From NCBI RefSeq assembly GCF_001895025.1, contig NZ_BCXI01000032.1, forward strand, positions 1 to 64,000: a stretch of 64,000 nt of DNA, written 5' to 3'. Positions within the stretch are counted from its first letter, which is position 1, and every line of letters starts with the position of its first letter. Source of the DNA: Rhodococcus zopfii NBRC 100606 = JCM 9919 (GTDB lineage Bacteria; Actinomycetota; Actinomycetes; Mycobacteriales; Mycobacteriaceae). The notes under the pieces are model-generated. The model had not been told where the DNA came from. It saw only the letters and a list, made by a program, of their open reading frames with translations, and did not search any database. The position numbers were made by a program, and so were the translations under genes. Shown one piece after another: positions 17,825 through 27,095 of this stretch.

Positions 17825-18772
17825 ATGCGTAGTCAGAACTCGCCGGTACCGCTCGGGCCGGATTCGCTCACCTGGAAGTACTTCGGCGGGTGGCGCGGCA
17901 TGCTGTTCGGCCCGTGGGCCGGGTCGATGCAGAACATGCACCCGGGCCTCGGCACGGCCGTCGAGCAGCATTCGAAGTTCTTCGACGAACGCTGGGAACG
18001 GCTGTACCGCTCGCTGTACCCGATCTACGGTGTCGTCTTCGACGGACCCCGCGCCCCCGAGACCGCCCGTCAGGTGCGCGGCTACCACGACACCATCAAG
18101 GGCATCGACGCCCGCGGCCGCAAGTACCACGCGTTGGATCCCGACACGTTCTACTGGGCACACGCCACGTTCTTCTACAGCCTGGTCGTGTCCGTCGAAT
18201 GGTTCGACGGACCGCTCCCCCTCGCCGACAAGCACCGATTGTTCGACGAACACGTGCAGTGGTACCGCCTGTACGGGATGTCGATGCGCCCGGTCCCCGA
18301 GTCGTGGGAGGCGTTCCTCGGCTATTGGGACCACATGTGCCGGAACGTCCTCGAGGACAACAAGGCCACCCGCGACGTCCTCGACCTGTCGCACCTCGAC
18401 CGGCCGCCGTTCCTGCAGTGGTTCCCGGCACCGGTCTGGCGGGCCGTGCGTCCGGTCGTCACCCGCGGATTCCTGTGGCTGACCGTCGGTCTCTACGACC
18501 AGCCCGTGCGCGACCTGCTCGGCCTGTCGTGGTCGCGCCCCGAACAGCGCCTGCACCGACTGATCGGCCGTGCCATCGGCCTCGGCACCCGGCTCGTGCC
18601 GTGGCGCTACCGCTACCATCCGCGGGCCCGCGCCGGGTGGGACCGCACATCAGGCCGTATCCGGACCGAGGCCGCGATCGTGCACACACCGGCCCGGAAC
18701 CTGCCGCCGCTCGACCGCCGCGACTCCCCCGTCCACTACAGCCCGGAGGTGGCTGCACGCGGAAGCCGGTGA
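17825..18772 (+). CDS. MpaB/DUF2236-family oxygenase
   Basis: 315 residues. Family signatures are GMLFGPWAGSMQNMHPGLGTAVEQHS at the N-terminus, YGVVFDG, the conserved RGYHDTIKGID and TFYWAHATFFYS blocks, and ADKHRLFDEHVQWYRLYGMS. The conserved histidines are those proposed to bind heme in the Lcp/MpaB superfamily (rubber oxygenase Lcp is DUF2236). Members include the mycophenolic-acid oxygenase MpaB and many actinobacterial enzymes of unknown substrate. ATG 17825 is preferred because a promoter-like element ends just before it. It is probably controlled by the divergent TetR gene. Confidence 0.86.
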   Translation: MRSQNSPVPLGPDSLTWKYFGGWRGMLFGPWAGSMQNMHPGLGTAVEQHSKFFDERWERLYRSLYPIYGVVFDGPRAPETARQVRGYHDTIKGIDARGRKYHALDPDTFYWAHATFFYSLVVSVEWFDGPLPLADKHRLFDEHVQWYRLYGMSMRPVPESWEAFLGYWDHMCRNVLEDNKATRDVLDLSHLDRPPFLQWFPAPVWRAVRPVVTRGFLWLTVGLYDQPVRDLLGLSWSRPEQRLHRLIGRAIGLGTRLVPWRYRYHPRARAGWDRTSGRIRTEAAIVHTPARNLPPLDRRDSPVHYSPEVAARGSR

Positions 18773-18819
18773 CGGCGGGGAAGCACGCGGACCCGGCGGC
18801 CGCATGCCACTCTGTCTGC

Positions 18820-19356
18820 ATGAAGGTCGACGCCCACGCCATGCTGCACGGTCCCCTGTTCTCCCGGAGCCTGCCCCTCGACCGCAGCAACGCCGCCAGC
18901 CGCATCAGCGCGTACATCTACGGCAACATCCTGGTGCTGGCGGCGCTCGTGCCGGTGCCGGCCGAGGAGAAGCACGTCGGTATCGCGATCGTCCTGGGCA
19001 CTACGTTGTCGACGTTCGTCGCTCACATCTTCGCCGAGGCGGTCGGGCACAGCGTGCGGCAGGGCGCGCAACTGACCGCCGCCGATCGCTGGCGGGAGGT
19101 CCGCAATTCGGTGCCGATCCTCAGCTCCGCGGTGATGCCCTGTGTGATCCTGATGGTCGGATGGATGGGCTGGCTCGAGCCGCGGACCGCGCAGTTGCTC
19201 GCCGAGGTCGCGGTGCTGGTGCGGATCGGCGGCATCGTCTTCGTCATCGGCAGGCTCAACCGTAAACGCCCCAGCAAGGGCTGGCTGATGAGCGCCGCGG
19301 CGATCACGCTGGTCGCGGTCACGGTCGTGCTCACGAAGGTCCTGCTGACCCACTGA
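18820..19356 (+). CDS. Small multi-pass membrane protein, unknown
   Basis: 178 residues with about four hydrophobic segments: ISAYIYGNILVLAALVPVP, IAIVLGTTLSTFVAHIFAEAVG, VPILSSAVMPCVILMVGWMG and AITLVAVTVVLTKVLL. A conserved-looking FVAHIFAEAVGHSV stretch contains two histidines within a helix. I do not recognise a named family, though similar short integral membrane proteins are frequent in Rhodococcus and Gordonia. The start at ATG 18820 lacks a strong ribosome site. It follows the MpaB gene by 47 bases on the same strand and converges on glpD. Confidence 0.62.
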   Translation: MKVDAHAMLHGPLFSRSLPLDRSNAASRISAYIYGNILVLAALVPVPAEEKHVGIAIVLGTTLSTFVAHIFAEAVGHSVRQGAQLTAADRWREVRNSVPILSSAVMPCVILMVGWMGWLEPRTAQLLAEVAVLVRIGGIVFVIGRLNRKRPSKGWLMSAAAITLVAVTVVLTKVLLTH

Positions 19357-19387
19357 CGCCCTGAACCACCGGCCGGCCGAGGAACGC

Positions 19388-21124
19388 CTACCCCCAGACC
19401 GGCACCGGTTCGAGGATCTCCGCGCGGGCCTCGGGTGCCGCCGCCCGCAACGCGTCCGCGGACTGGTCGTCGGGCCGGCTCTGGGACCGCACCTCGGCGT
19501 CGACCCGAGCCCGATAGGTGTCGATCTCCCGATCCACCGTCGCCGCGTCCCAGTCCAGGATCGGCGCGACGAGCCGCGCGACCTGCTCGGCGCAGTGCAC
19601 CCCGCGGTGCGGATATTCGATGGCGATCCGGGTGCGCCGCGCGAGCACGTCCTCGAGGTGCAGCGCGCCCTCCGCGGCGGCCGCGTAGACGACCTCGACC
19701 TGCAGGTACTGCGGCGCGTCGGTGAGCGGTTGCAGCAGTTCCGGCTTGCCGTCGGCGTAGGCGAGTACCTCTTCGACGAGCGCGCCGTACCGATCGAGCA
19801 GGTGTTTGATCCGGTACGGGTGTACCCGGTACTGCTCGGCGAGGTGCATCGTCTGGTTCACGAGCGCGAAGTAACCGTCCGCGCCGACCAGCGGCACCTT
19901 CTCGGTGATCGACGAGGCGATGCGCGACGGAATGTCCTCGGCCGCCAGATCGACGGCGTCCTCGGCCATCACGCGGTAGGTGGTGTACTTGCCGCCCGCG
20001 ATCGCCACCAGTCCGGGCGAGACCCGCGCGACGGCGTGCTCGCGCGACAGTTTCGACGTCTCGTCGCTCTCCCCCGCGAGCAGTGGGCGCAGACCCGCGT
20101 ACACGCCGTCGATGTCCTCGGGGGTCAGCGGGGTGACGAGCACCTCGTTGACGTGGTCGAGGATGTAGTCGATGTCGGCCTTCGTCGCCGCGGGGTGCGC
20201 GAGGTCGAGATTCCAGTCGGTGTCGGTGGTGCCGATGATCCAGTGGTTGCCCCACGGGATGACGAACAGCACCGACTTCTCGGTGCGCAGGATGATCGCG
20301 GAATCGGCGACGATGCGGTCGCGGGGCACGACGATGTGCACGCCCTTCGACGCGCGCACCCGGAACCGGCCGCGCTGACGCGACAGGGCCTGGATCTCGT
20401 CGGTCCACACACCGGTCGCGTTGATGACCACGTGTGCCTTCACCTCGGTGACGGAACCGTCCTCGGAATCGCGCACCTGCACGCCCGACACCCGGTCCGC
20501 TTCCCGCAGGAATCCGACCACCTGCGTCGACGTGCGCACGACCGCGCCGTAGTGCGCGGCGGTCCGTGCCACCGTCATCGTGTGCCGTGCGTCGTCGACG
20601 ACCGTGTCGAAGTAGCGGATCCCGCCGATGAGCGACGACCGCTTGAGACCCGGCGCCATGCGCAGTGCCCCCGACCGGGTCAGGTGTTTCTGCGCGGGTA
20701 CGGACTTCGCGCCGCCCATCCGGTCGTAGAGGAAGATCCCGGCGGCCATGTACGGCCGTTCCCACCCCCGGTGCGTGAGCGGGAACAGGAACTCGAGCGG
20801 TTTGACCAGATGTGGGGCGAGCGTCGTCAGCGACAGTTCCCGCTCCCGCAGCGCTTCTCGGACCAGGCCGAACTCGAGCTGTTCGAGGTACCGCAGACCA
20901 CCGTGGAACATCTTCGACGACCGGCTCGAGGTGCCCGACGCGAAGTCCCGCGCCTCGACGAGAGCGACGCGCAGCCCGCGGGTCGCGGCGTCGAGCGCGG
21001 CGCCGGCACCGACCACACCGCCGCCGATGACGACCACATCGAACTGTTCGGAGCCCAGCCGCTGCCATGCCTCGCGGCGCTGCTCGGGTCCGAGGATCTG
21101 CACTCCCGGTTGGTTGCTCACCAC
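19388..21124 (-). CDS. glpD: Aerobic glycerol-3-phosphate dehydrogenase
   Basis: 578 residues of FAD-dependent GlpD, which oxidises sn-glycerol-3-phosphate to dihydroxyacetone phosphate and feeds electrons to the quinone pool at the inner membrane face. The FAD Rossmann motif is VVVIGGGVVGAGAALDAATRG (about residues 29-49), followed by the GlpD signatures DFASGTSSRSSKMFHGGLRY and VINATGVW. The C-terminal DAO_C helical domain is present. The start is GTG 21124 behind GGGGAG; a second GTG one codon on is equivalent. It is divergent from glpK across a ~1 kb gap. It corresponds in position to glpD2 (Rv3302c). Confidence 0.95.
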   Translation of the reverse strand: MVSNQPGVQILGPEQRREAWQRLGSEQFDVVVIGGGVVGAGAALDAATRGLRVALVEARDFASGTSSRSSKMFHGGLRYLEQLEFGLVREALRERELSLTTLAPHLVKPLEFLFPLTHRGWERPYMAAGIFLYDRMGGAKSVPAQKHLTRSGALRMAPGLKRSSLIGGIRYFDTVVDDARHTMTVARTAAHYGAVVRTSTQVVGFLREADRVSGVQVRDSEDGSVTEVKAHVVINATGVWTDEIQALSRQRGRFRVRASKGVHIVVPRDRIVADSAIILRTEKSVLFVIPWGNHWIIGTTDTDWNLDLAHPAATKADIDYILDHVNEVLVTPLTPEDIDGVYAGLRPLLAGESDETSKLSREHAVARVSPGLVAIAGGKYTTYRVMAEDAVDLAAEDIPSRIASSITEKVPLVGADGYFALVNQTMHLAEQYRVHPYRIKHLLDRYGALVEEVLAYADGKPELLQPLTDAPQYLQVEVVYAAAAEGALHLEDVLARRTRIAIEYPHRGVHCAEQVARLVAPILDWDAATVDREIDTYRARVDAEVRSQSRPDDQSADALRAAAPEARAEILEPVPVWG

Positions 21125-22154
21125 GCCACTCCCCGTGCCTCGTCGACATATCCGGACCCAGGCTCACAACAGTAGACGAGAAGTCCGATGCCCCGTAAAA
21201 CCGACCGATACTTGCTGTTGCCCTTCTGTGTCTCGGCGAAAGTGCGCAATACCTCCAATCACCGAAGCACGAGACACACCCGACTCGGTTTGCACGCGGT
21301 GAGCACACCACCGGCTGCCTCCCACCGGGTCGACCACGGCTGCTGGCCCGCGCACGACCAGGGCGACCGTTCACGACGAACCGGATCGATTGTGTCGGTG
21401 CCCGACGATACCGTCGAAGTCGCAGTCGAGCAGTGCGAGATGGTCCCGGCACACGAACCGATCGACGACGACACCATCGGCGAACCGATCGGACTCGACG
21501 ACATCGACACCCGCGTCCGGTGGCTGCTGCGGAGTATGTACCGTCGGGTTTCGCGGGGTGTGCGATGTCAGTTGGTCGCGCGTACCCGCCGGAGCGGCAA
21601 GACGGACTCGGGGGCCGCGCAGGCCCCGCGGGTGCGGATCACCGACATCCACACTGCGTCCGGGCTGCGACGAACCGCTCAGCCGCCCGGCGGCTATCAC
21701 ACCGCATGTGCGAGGCGTGCAATGTGGGTGGGAATCGTGATCATGTGGCGCGGGTGAACCTCGCCAGACGCGGCTTGGCGGGGCGCAGAAGAGCGGTCGG
21801 TATCCGTGGCGGAAGGCCGGAGATCCGGACCATCGAGGACACCCCGGTCCGGAAGTGTCGGGAGAAGACGTGCCCGACCCCGGCGAGGCCTCGGCATCGC
21901 CGGGTCCGCCACAGCATTCCGGCCGCGCCACCCTCCGCGGGGTGCCACAGTCGACGACTTGTCCTGGGCCTGAAGCGTCGGTGTGGGACACGGTGGAACC
22001 CGCAGCATCGTGTGGTGGTGTGGGTAGCCGTGAGGGACGTGGATCTTCACCGCCTACCACGCAGGTGGCAGGAAGTACCAGATTTGCGTAGACGCTAGTA
22101 GTTTTCACCCCGTACCGCTGATCCTGAGCGCAACCCACCCGAGTGAGGACGGCC
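21125..22154. other. Long glpD-glpK intergenic gap, possible transposase relic
   Basis: About 1.03 kb with no ORF of convincing codon use on either strand. It must contain the divergent glpD and glpK promoters. Around 21706-21780 one plus-strand frame reads CEACNVGGNRDHVARVNLA followed by RRGL. This resembles the C-terminal zinc-ribbon end of an IS605/TnpB-type transposase, but the frame has no intact protein around it and lacks the second CxxC. A second stretch at 21392-21545 has acidic, GC3-biased codons (PDDTVEVAVEQCE, DDIDTRVRWLL) in a different frame. The best reading is eroded mobile or duplicated DNA. Confidence 0.3.
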
Positions 22155-23669
22155 GTGAACCAGTACATCGCCGCAGTCGACCAGGGCACCACGTCGAGCC
22201 GCTGCATCGTCTTCGACCACGACGGCCGCATCGTCTCGGTCGCACAGACCGAACACGAGCAGATCTTCCCCCGTTCGGGCTGGGTCGAACACGACCCCGA
22301 GACGCTGTGGACGAACACCCGGGAAGTCGCGGCGCTGGCACTGGCCAAGGCCGACCTGCCCGTCGGCTCGATCGTCGCGATCGGCATCACGAATCAGCGT
22401 GAGACGGCGGTCGTGTGGGATCGCAGCACAGGGAAACCGGTGTACAACGCGATCGTGTGGCAGGACACCCGCACCGATCGCCTCATCGGTGAACTCGCCG
22501 GCAGCGAGGGCGTCGACCGGTATCGCAAGACCACGGGGCTGCCTCTGTCGACGTACTTTTCGGGCCCGAAGGTGCGGTGGATCCTCGACAACGTCGAGGG
22601 CGCCCGGGCGAAGGCCGAGGCAGGGCAGCTGGCCTTCGGCACCGTCGACAGCTGGATCGTGTGGAATCTGACCGGCGGCATCGGCAACGGCACGCAGGAA
22701 CCGGGTGTGCACGTCACCGACGTCACCAATGCGTCGCGCACGATGCTGATGAATCTCGAGACACTGCAGTGGGATCCGCAGATCTGCGCGGACTTCGGAA
22801 TTCCCATGTCGATGCTGCCGCAGATCCGGAGCTCCTCCGAGGTGTACGGCTACTCGCGTGAACGCGGCCCGCTCGCCGGCGTTCCGGTCGCCGGGATCCT
22901 CGGCGACCAGCAGGCCGCCACGTTCGGACAGGCGTGTCTGTCCCCCGGCGAGGCAAAGAACACCTACGGCACCGGAAACTTCCTGCTGCTCAACACCGGT
23001 ACCACACCGGTGCGCAGCGAACACGGCCTGCTCACGACGGTCTGCTACCGGATCGGCGACGCGCCCGCGGTGTACGCGCTCGAAGGATCCGTCGCGGTAA
23101 CCGGGTCGCTCGTGCAGTGGCTGCGCGACAATCTCGGAATCATCCGCACCGCAGCGGAAATCGAGGACCTCGCCGCGACCGTCCCGGACAACGGCGGCGC
23201 CTACTTCGTGCCGGCGTTCTCCGGGCTGTTCGCGCCCCGTTGGCGTCCCGATGCCCGCGGCGTCATCGCGGGCCTGACCCGGTTCGTCAACAAGGGCCAC
23301 CTGGCGCGAGCCGCCCTGGAGGCCACCGCGTACCAGACCCGGGAGGTCATCGAGGCCATGCGCGCGGACTCCGGTGTGGAACTGCACACCCTGAAGGTCG
23401 ACGGCGGCATGGTCGCCAATCGGACGCTGATGCAGTTCCAGGCCGACATCCTCGGCGTGCCCGTGGTGCGTCCGGTGGTCGCGGAGACGACCGCACTCGG
23501 CGCGGCCTATGCCGCCGGACTGGCCGTCGGGTTCTGGGAAGGCGAAGACGACCTCCGCCGCAACTGGGCGATGGGCCACACGTGGGAACCCGCCCTCGAC
23601 GAGGCCGAACGCGAGCGGCTGTACGGCGAGTGGAACAAGGCTGTCGAACGCACCTACGACTGGACCTGA
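22155..23669 (+). CDS. glpK: Glycerol kinase
   Basis: 504 residues (E. coli GlpK 502). It phosphorylates glycerol to glycerol-3-phosphate, the substrate of the adjacent glpD product. FGGY-kinase motifs are clear: [16 protein letters not shown] at the N-terminus (phosphate loop), [11 protein letters not shown] (glycerol-binding Arg/Asp), the [14 protein letters not shown] and [14 protein letters not shown] blocks, and [19 protein letters not shown]. The start is GTG 22155 with GTGAGGAC just before it; GTG 22143 in frame is less well placed. No glpF facilitator is adjacent. Its last 16 bases overlap the convergent aminotransferase gene. Confidence 0.96.
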   Translation: MNQYIAAVDQGTTSSRCIVFDHDGRIVSVAQTEHEQIFPRSGWVEHDPETLWTNTREVAALALAKADLPVGSIVAIGITNQRETAVVWDRSTGKPVYNAIVWQDTRTDRLIGELAGSEGVDRYRKTTGLPLSTYFSGPKVRWILDNVEGARAKAEAGQLAFGTVDSWIVWNLTGGIGNGTQEPGVHVTDVTNASRTMLMNLETLQWDPQICADFGIPMSMLPQIRSSSEVYGYSRERGPLAGVPVAGILGDQQAATFGQACLSPGEAKNTYGTGNFLLLNTGTTPVRSEHGLLTTVCYRIGDAPAVYALEGSVAVTGSLVQWLRDNLGIIRTAAEIEDLAATVPDNGGAYFVPAFSGLFAPRWRPDARGVIAGLTRFVNKGHLARAALEATAYQTREVIEAMRADSGVELHTLKVDGGMVANRTLMQFQADILGVPVVRPVVAETTALGAAYAAGLAVGFWEGEDDLRRNWAMGHTWEPALDEAERERLYGEWNKAVERTYDWT

Positions 23670-24859
23670 ACCTGCGCGCGGGCATCTCCGGCGGCCCGCA
23701 CCGCCGCACCCAGCCGCCTGACCGCCTCGGCGAGTTCGTCCTCCGCGGACGTCGCGAAACACAGTCGCGCGGAGCGCGTGTGGTCGCCGGCGACCGCGAA
23801 CGCGTCGCCCGGCACGAATGCCACACCGAGACCCGCTGCGACGGGGAGCAACTCGGCGGCGGGCACCGCGAGGGGCAGTGTCGTCCAGGTGAACATGCCG
23901 CCGCGCACCGGCGAGTACGTGACGTCCGGGCCGAATTCCGCCGACAGAGCGTCGGTCAGGGCATGTGCGCGGGAACCGTACGTGCCGCGCAGGGTGGTCA
24001 GGTGGGCGTCGAGCCAGGCGGTATCGGCGAGCAGATCCGCGGCGATCCGCTGCGTCAGCGACGACCCGCACAGGTCGGCGCCCTGCTTGAGCAGTTCGAC
24101 GGAGGCGCACACGTCGCGGTCGGCGAGCAACCAGCCGACGCGCAGCGCCGGGGCGATGATCTTCGACGCGCTGGACAGGCGGATCACCCGGTCGGTGTGG
24201 GAGGCGATCGGCGCCGGGGGCGGTGTACCGAACCAGAGGTCGCCGTACGGGTCGTCCTCGACGATGCGGAATCCGTAGCGCTCGGAGAGGGACGCGAGGT
24301 GCGCGCGCCGCGGCGCCGACAGCACCGCGCCGCGCGGATTGTGGAAGGTGGCGACGGTGTGCACGAGCACCGGACGCGCACCGCCGGCGAGCAGTTCCTC
24401 GAGCGCATCGGTGTCGAGCCCGTCGTCGTCGACCGGGATCGGGGCGAGGGTGGCCTCGGCGGCCCGGAACACCTGCAGCGCACCGGTGTACGACGGTTCC
24501 TCGACGACGACGAGATCGCCGGGATCGAGCAGTGCCTGCGCGATCAGGCTCAGCGCCTGCTGCGAGCCGTGGGTGACGACGACCTGCTGCGGATCGACGG
24601 CGCGGCCGAGACGGCCGCTCTCGCGGGCGGCGATCACCGTGCGCAGGTCCGCGAGCCCGCAGGTCTCGGTGTACTGGGCGCTCGCCGGGTCCGCGAGAGC
24701 GGACACCGCGGCCTCGGCGAGCCGCGCGGTCGGCAGCAGCTCGGCGGCCGGCAGACCGCCTGCGAGGCTGATGACCTCGGGACGGGACGTCAGTTCGAGC
24801 AGATCTCGGATGGCGGAACTGGTCAACCCGTCGAGACGGCGGGCTCGGATTCGTGTCAT
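23654..24859 (-). CDS. PLP-dependent aminotransferase (MocR/2-aminoadipate-transaminase-like class I)
   Basis: 401 residues of fold-type I aminotransferase. Visible blocks: [15 protein letters not shown] at the N-terminus (the GG(L/I)P motif of the LysN/2-aminoadipate group), [23 protein letters not shown], the Asn in [15 protein letters not shown] (Asp/Tyr that hold the cofactor) and the PLP lysine in [15 protein letters not shown]. The substrate is not determined; valine, aromatic or 2-aminoadipate transamination are all possible. There is no N-terminal GntR domain, so it is an enzyme rather than a MocR regulator. ATG 24859 is preceded by GTGGAGTATTC. Its 3' end runs 16 bases into glpK. Confidence 0.85.
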   Translation of the reverse strand: MTRIRARRLDGLTSSAIRDLLELTSRPEVISLAGGLPAAELLPTARLAEAAVSALADPASAQYTETCGLADLRTVIAARESGRLGRAVDPQQVVVTHGSQQALSLIAQALLDPGDLVVVEEPSYTGALQVFRAAEATLAPIPVDDDGLDTDALEELLAGGARPVLVHTVATFHNPRGAVLSAPRRAHLASLSERYGFRIVEDDPYGDLWFGTPPPAPIASHTDRVIRLSSASKIIAPALRVGWLLADRDVCASVELLKQGADLCGSSLTQRIAADLLADTAWLDAHLTTLRGTYGSRAHALTDALSAEFGPDVTYSPVRGGMFTWTTLPLAVPAAELLPVAAGLGVAFVPGDAFAVAGDHTRSARLCFATSAEDELAEAVRRLGAAVRAAGDARAQVQVQS

Positions 24860-25008
24860 GAATACTCCACGAGCAGAGTGGTTTGCGAACGAGGCGAGCA
24901 CCGAGCGTCCGGATCTGCGGGCGGAGAAGTGCCGTGACGAGCGACCGTGGGTACGGCCGGACCCGGAACAAGCCTACCTCATCACGGCACCACCATGTGA
25001 AATAGCAA

Positions 25009-25023
25009 TCTCACACCGTGAGA
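25009..25023. promoter_or_regulatory. Short inverted repeat upstream of aminotransferase
   Basis: TCTCACACCGTGAGA, with 6-bp arms and a 3-base centre, sits 11 bases past the lpdA stop and about 150 bases upstream of the aminotransferase start. It could be an operator or a weak terminator stem. The rest of the 24860-25033 gap shows nothing else distinctive. Confidence 0.35.
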
Positions 25024-25033
25024 CGTGCCACGT

Positions 25034-26431
25034 TCAGTCCAGATCGTCGTGCCGCATCAGTTGCCGCGCCGCCTCGGTGATCGACCCGCTCAGCGACGGG
25101 TACACCGAGAAGGTCGCCGCGAGATCGTTGACCGACAGGTTGTTCTGTACGGCGATCGCGATCGGCAGGATCAGCTCCGACGCCGTCGCCGCCACCACGA
25201 CGCCACCGATGACCACACCGGTCGCGGGACGGCAGAAGATCTTCACGAAACCGCGCTTGAGGCCCGCCATCTTCGCGCGGGGATTGGTGTTCAGCGGCAG
25301 CATCACGGTCCGCGCCGGGATCTCCCCGTTGTCGATCGCGGCCTGACTGACACCGACCGTGGCGATCTCCGGGCGCGTGAACACCGCGGACGCAACGGTT
25401 TTGAGCTTGATGGGGCTCACACCTTCGCCCAGCGCGTGATACATCGCGATGCGTCCCTGCATCGCCGCGACGGAGGCGAGCGGCAGCAGACCGGTGCAGT
25501 CGCCGGCCGCGTACACGCCCGACACCGCCGTTCGCGACACCCGGTCCACCGGAAGATAACCGCCGCGATCGAGCTCGAGGCCGACACGCTCGAGCCCGAG
25601 GCCGGAGGTGTTGGGAACCGAACCGACGGTCATCAGGGCATGGCTGCCCTCGACGATCCGACCGTCGGCGAGCAGCACGCGCACCCCGTCCTCGGTGCGT
25701 TCGACCACGTCCGCGCGGGCATGCTTGACGAGGGTGACCCCGCGCTCGGCGAATGCGTCCTCGAGCACGAGCGCGGCGTCCTCGTCCTCGTGCGGCAGCA
25801 CGCGATCCCGACTCGACACGAGAGTGACCTGCACGCCGACCTCGGTGTACGCCGAGACGAATTCCGCACCGGTGACACCGGAACCGACGACGATCAGGTG
25901 CTCGGGCAGCTTGTCGAGGTCGTAGAGCTGCCGCCAGGTGAGGATGCGCTCGCCGTCCGGCACCGCGCCCGGCAGGACCCGGGGGCTCGCGCCGGTCGCG
26001 ATGAGCACGACGTCGGCGTCGAGCACCTTCTCCTCGCCGGTGAACAGATTGGCGCGAACCTGATGGGCGGCCATGCCGATCTCACGGTCGATGAGTTCGC
26101 CGTGGCCGGAATAGATCGCCACCCCGGCCGCCTCGAGCTTGGTGCGGATGTCGGCGGACTGAGCGCGGGCCAGACCCTGGACGCGGGCGTGGACCTGCGG
26201 CAGCGACACGGCGGCGCGTTCGAGCTCGATGCCGAGGTCCGCGGCGCGGCGCATGTCGGTGCGCACGCCGGTCGACGCGATGAAGGTCTTCGACGGCACG
26301 CAATCGAACAGCACGCAGGCGCCGCCGATCCCGTCCGAATCGATCAGTGACACCGTCGCGCCGTACTGGGCCGCCACCAGCGCAGCCTCGTAGCCCGCAG
26401 GCCCACCGCCGATGATCACGATCCGGGTCAT
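25034..26431 (-). CDS. lpdA: NAD(P)H quinone reductase of the lipoamide-dehydrogenase family (LpdA)
   Basis: 465 residues. The FAD motif is RIVIIGGGPAGYEAALVAAQ, the NAD(P) motif is LIVVGSGVTGAEFVSAY, and the second FAD motif is VSGVYAAGDCTG. The redox-centre region reads GGACVLFDCVPSK, with both cysteines four residues apart. The C-terminal dimerisation end is YPSLSGSITEAAR, lacking the HAHPTLSE histidine used by true dihydrolipoamide dehydrogenases. This matches the Rv3303c-type LpdA, which reduces quinones rather than lipoamide. The ATG at 26431 follows AGGAGAAAA. Its position between glpD and the gamma-glutamylcyclotransferase-like gene also agrees with the mycobacterial order. Confidence 0.92.
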   Translation of the reverse strand: MTRIVIIGGGPAGYEAALVAAQYGATVSLIDSDGIGGACVLFDCVPSKTFIASTGVRTDMRRAADLGIELERAAVSLPQVHARVQGLARAQSADIRTKLEAAGVAIYSGHGELIDREIGMAAHQVRANLFTGEEKVLDADVVLIATGASPRVLPGAVPDGERILTWRQLYDLDKLPEHLIVVGSGVTGAEFVSAYTEVGVQVTLVSSRDRVLPHEDEDAALVLEDAFAERGVTLVKHARADVVERTEDGVRVLLADGRIVEGSHALMTVGSVPNTSGLGLERVGLELDRGGYLPVDRVSRTAVSGVYAAGDCTGLLPLASVAAMQGRIAMYHALGEGVSPIKLKTVASAVFTRPEIATVGVSQAAIDNGEIPARTVMLPLNTNPRAKMAGLKRGFVKIFCRPATGVVIGGVVVAATASELILPIAIAVQNNLSVNDLAATFSVYPSLSGSITEAARQLMRHDDLD

Positions 26432-26608
26432 TTTTCTCCTCTGTATCGATTCCGAGATGGTCCTCGGGCCGGTTTCAGGGAGCGCAGGGTCACCACGCCC
26501 CCGCGACAACGCTATGCCACCCGGTGCGGGCAGCGCATACGGACACACGGAGCCGACGACGAGCGCCCCGAATCCTGCGGCGTGCGGTCACCGATTAGCC
26601 TTAGGCAC

Positions 26609-27079
26609 GTGCCGATCTACGCCGCCTACGGGTCCAACATGCATCCGGAGCAGATGCTGCAGCGCTGCCCGCACTCACCGATGGCCGGCACCGGATGGTT
26701 GCACGGCTGGCGATTGACGTTCAGCGGTGCCGACCTCGGTTGGGAAGGTGCCCTCGCGACCGTCGTCGAGGACGAGGACGCGAAGGTCTTCGTGGTGCTC
26801 TACGACGTACCGGACGAGGACGAGCGCAGCCTCGACCGCTGGGAGGGCTCCGAACTGGGCTTCCACCGCAAGATCCGGGTGCGTGTGGATACCGCGGACG
26901 GGCCGGTTCTCGCGTGGCTGTACGTCGTGGACGCATACGAGGGCGGCCTGCCGTCCGCACGGTATCTCGGTGTCATGGCCGATGCCGCGGAGATCGCCGG
27001 TGCCCCGTCGGACTATGTCATGGATCTGCGGACCCGAAACAGCCGCAACGTCGGCCCGGGCAGGCCCGACGCGTTCTGA
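26609..27079 (+). CDS. Gamma-glutamylcyclotransferase-like protein (Rv3304 type)
   Basis: 156 residues. The N-terminal YAAYGSNMHPEQM is the GGCT-fold signature (YGSN loop that binds the gamma-glutamyl group). Further blocks are FVVLYDVPDEDERSLDRWEG, with the candidate acid residue, and AWLYVVDAYEGGLPSARYL. Enzymes of this fold release 5-oxoproline from gamma-glutamyl substrates, but the substrate here is not known. The start is GTG 26609, chosen because the YAAYGSN block then begins at residue 4. No Shine-Dalgarno is visible and TTAGGC sits 6 bases upstream, so leaderless translation is possible. It is divergent from lpdA. Confidence 0.82.
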   Translation: MPIYAAYGSNMHPEQMLQRCPHSPMAGTGWLHGWRLTFSGADLGWEGALATVVEDEDAKVFVVLYDVPDEDERSLDRWEGSELGFHRKIRVRVDTADGPVLAWLYVVDAYEGGLPSARYLGVMADAAEIAGAPSDYVMDLRTRNSRNVGPGRPDAF

Positions 27080-27095
27080 CGAGCCCGCCGGGCCG

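Noticed and set aside
19023-21452. Alternative minus-strand frame of about 800 residues overlapping glpD
   Set aside because: Arg-rich shadow in another frame; glpD in the neighbouring frame has all its FAD and substrate motifs.
21371-22390. Minus-strand ORF running through the glpD-glpK gap into glpK
   Set aside because: It overlaps the start of glpK, has no ribosome site and atypical composition; not supported as a gene.
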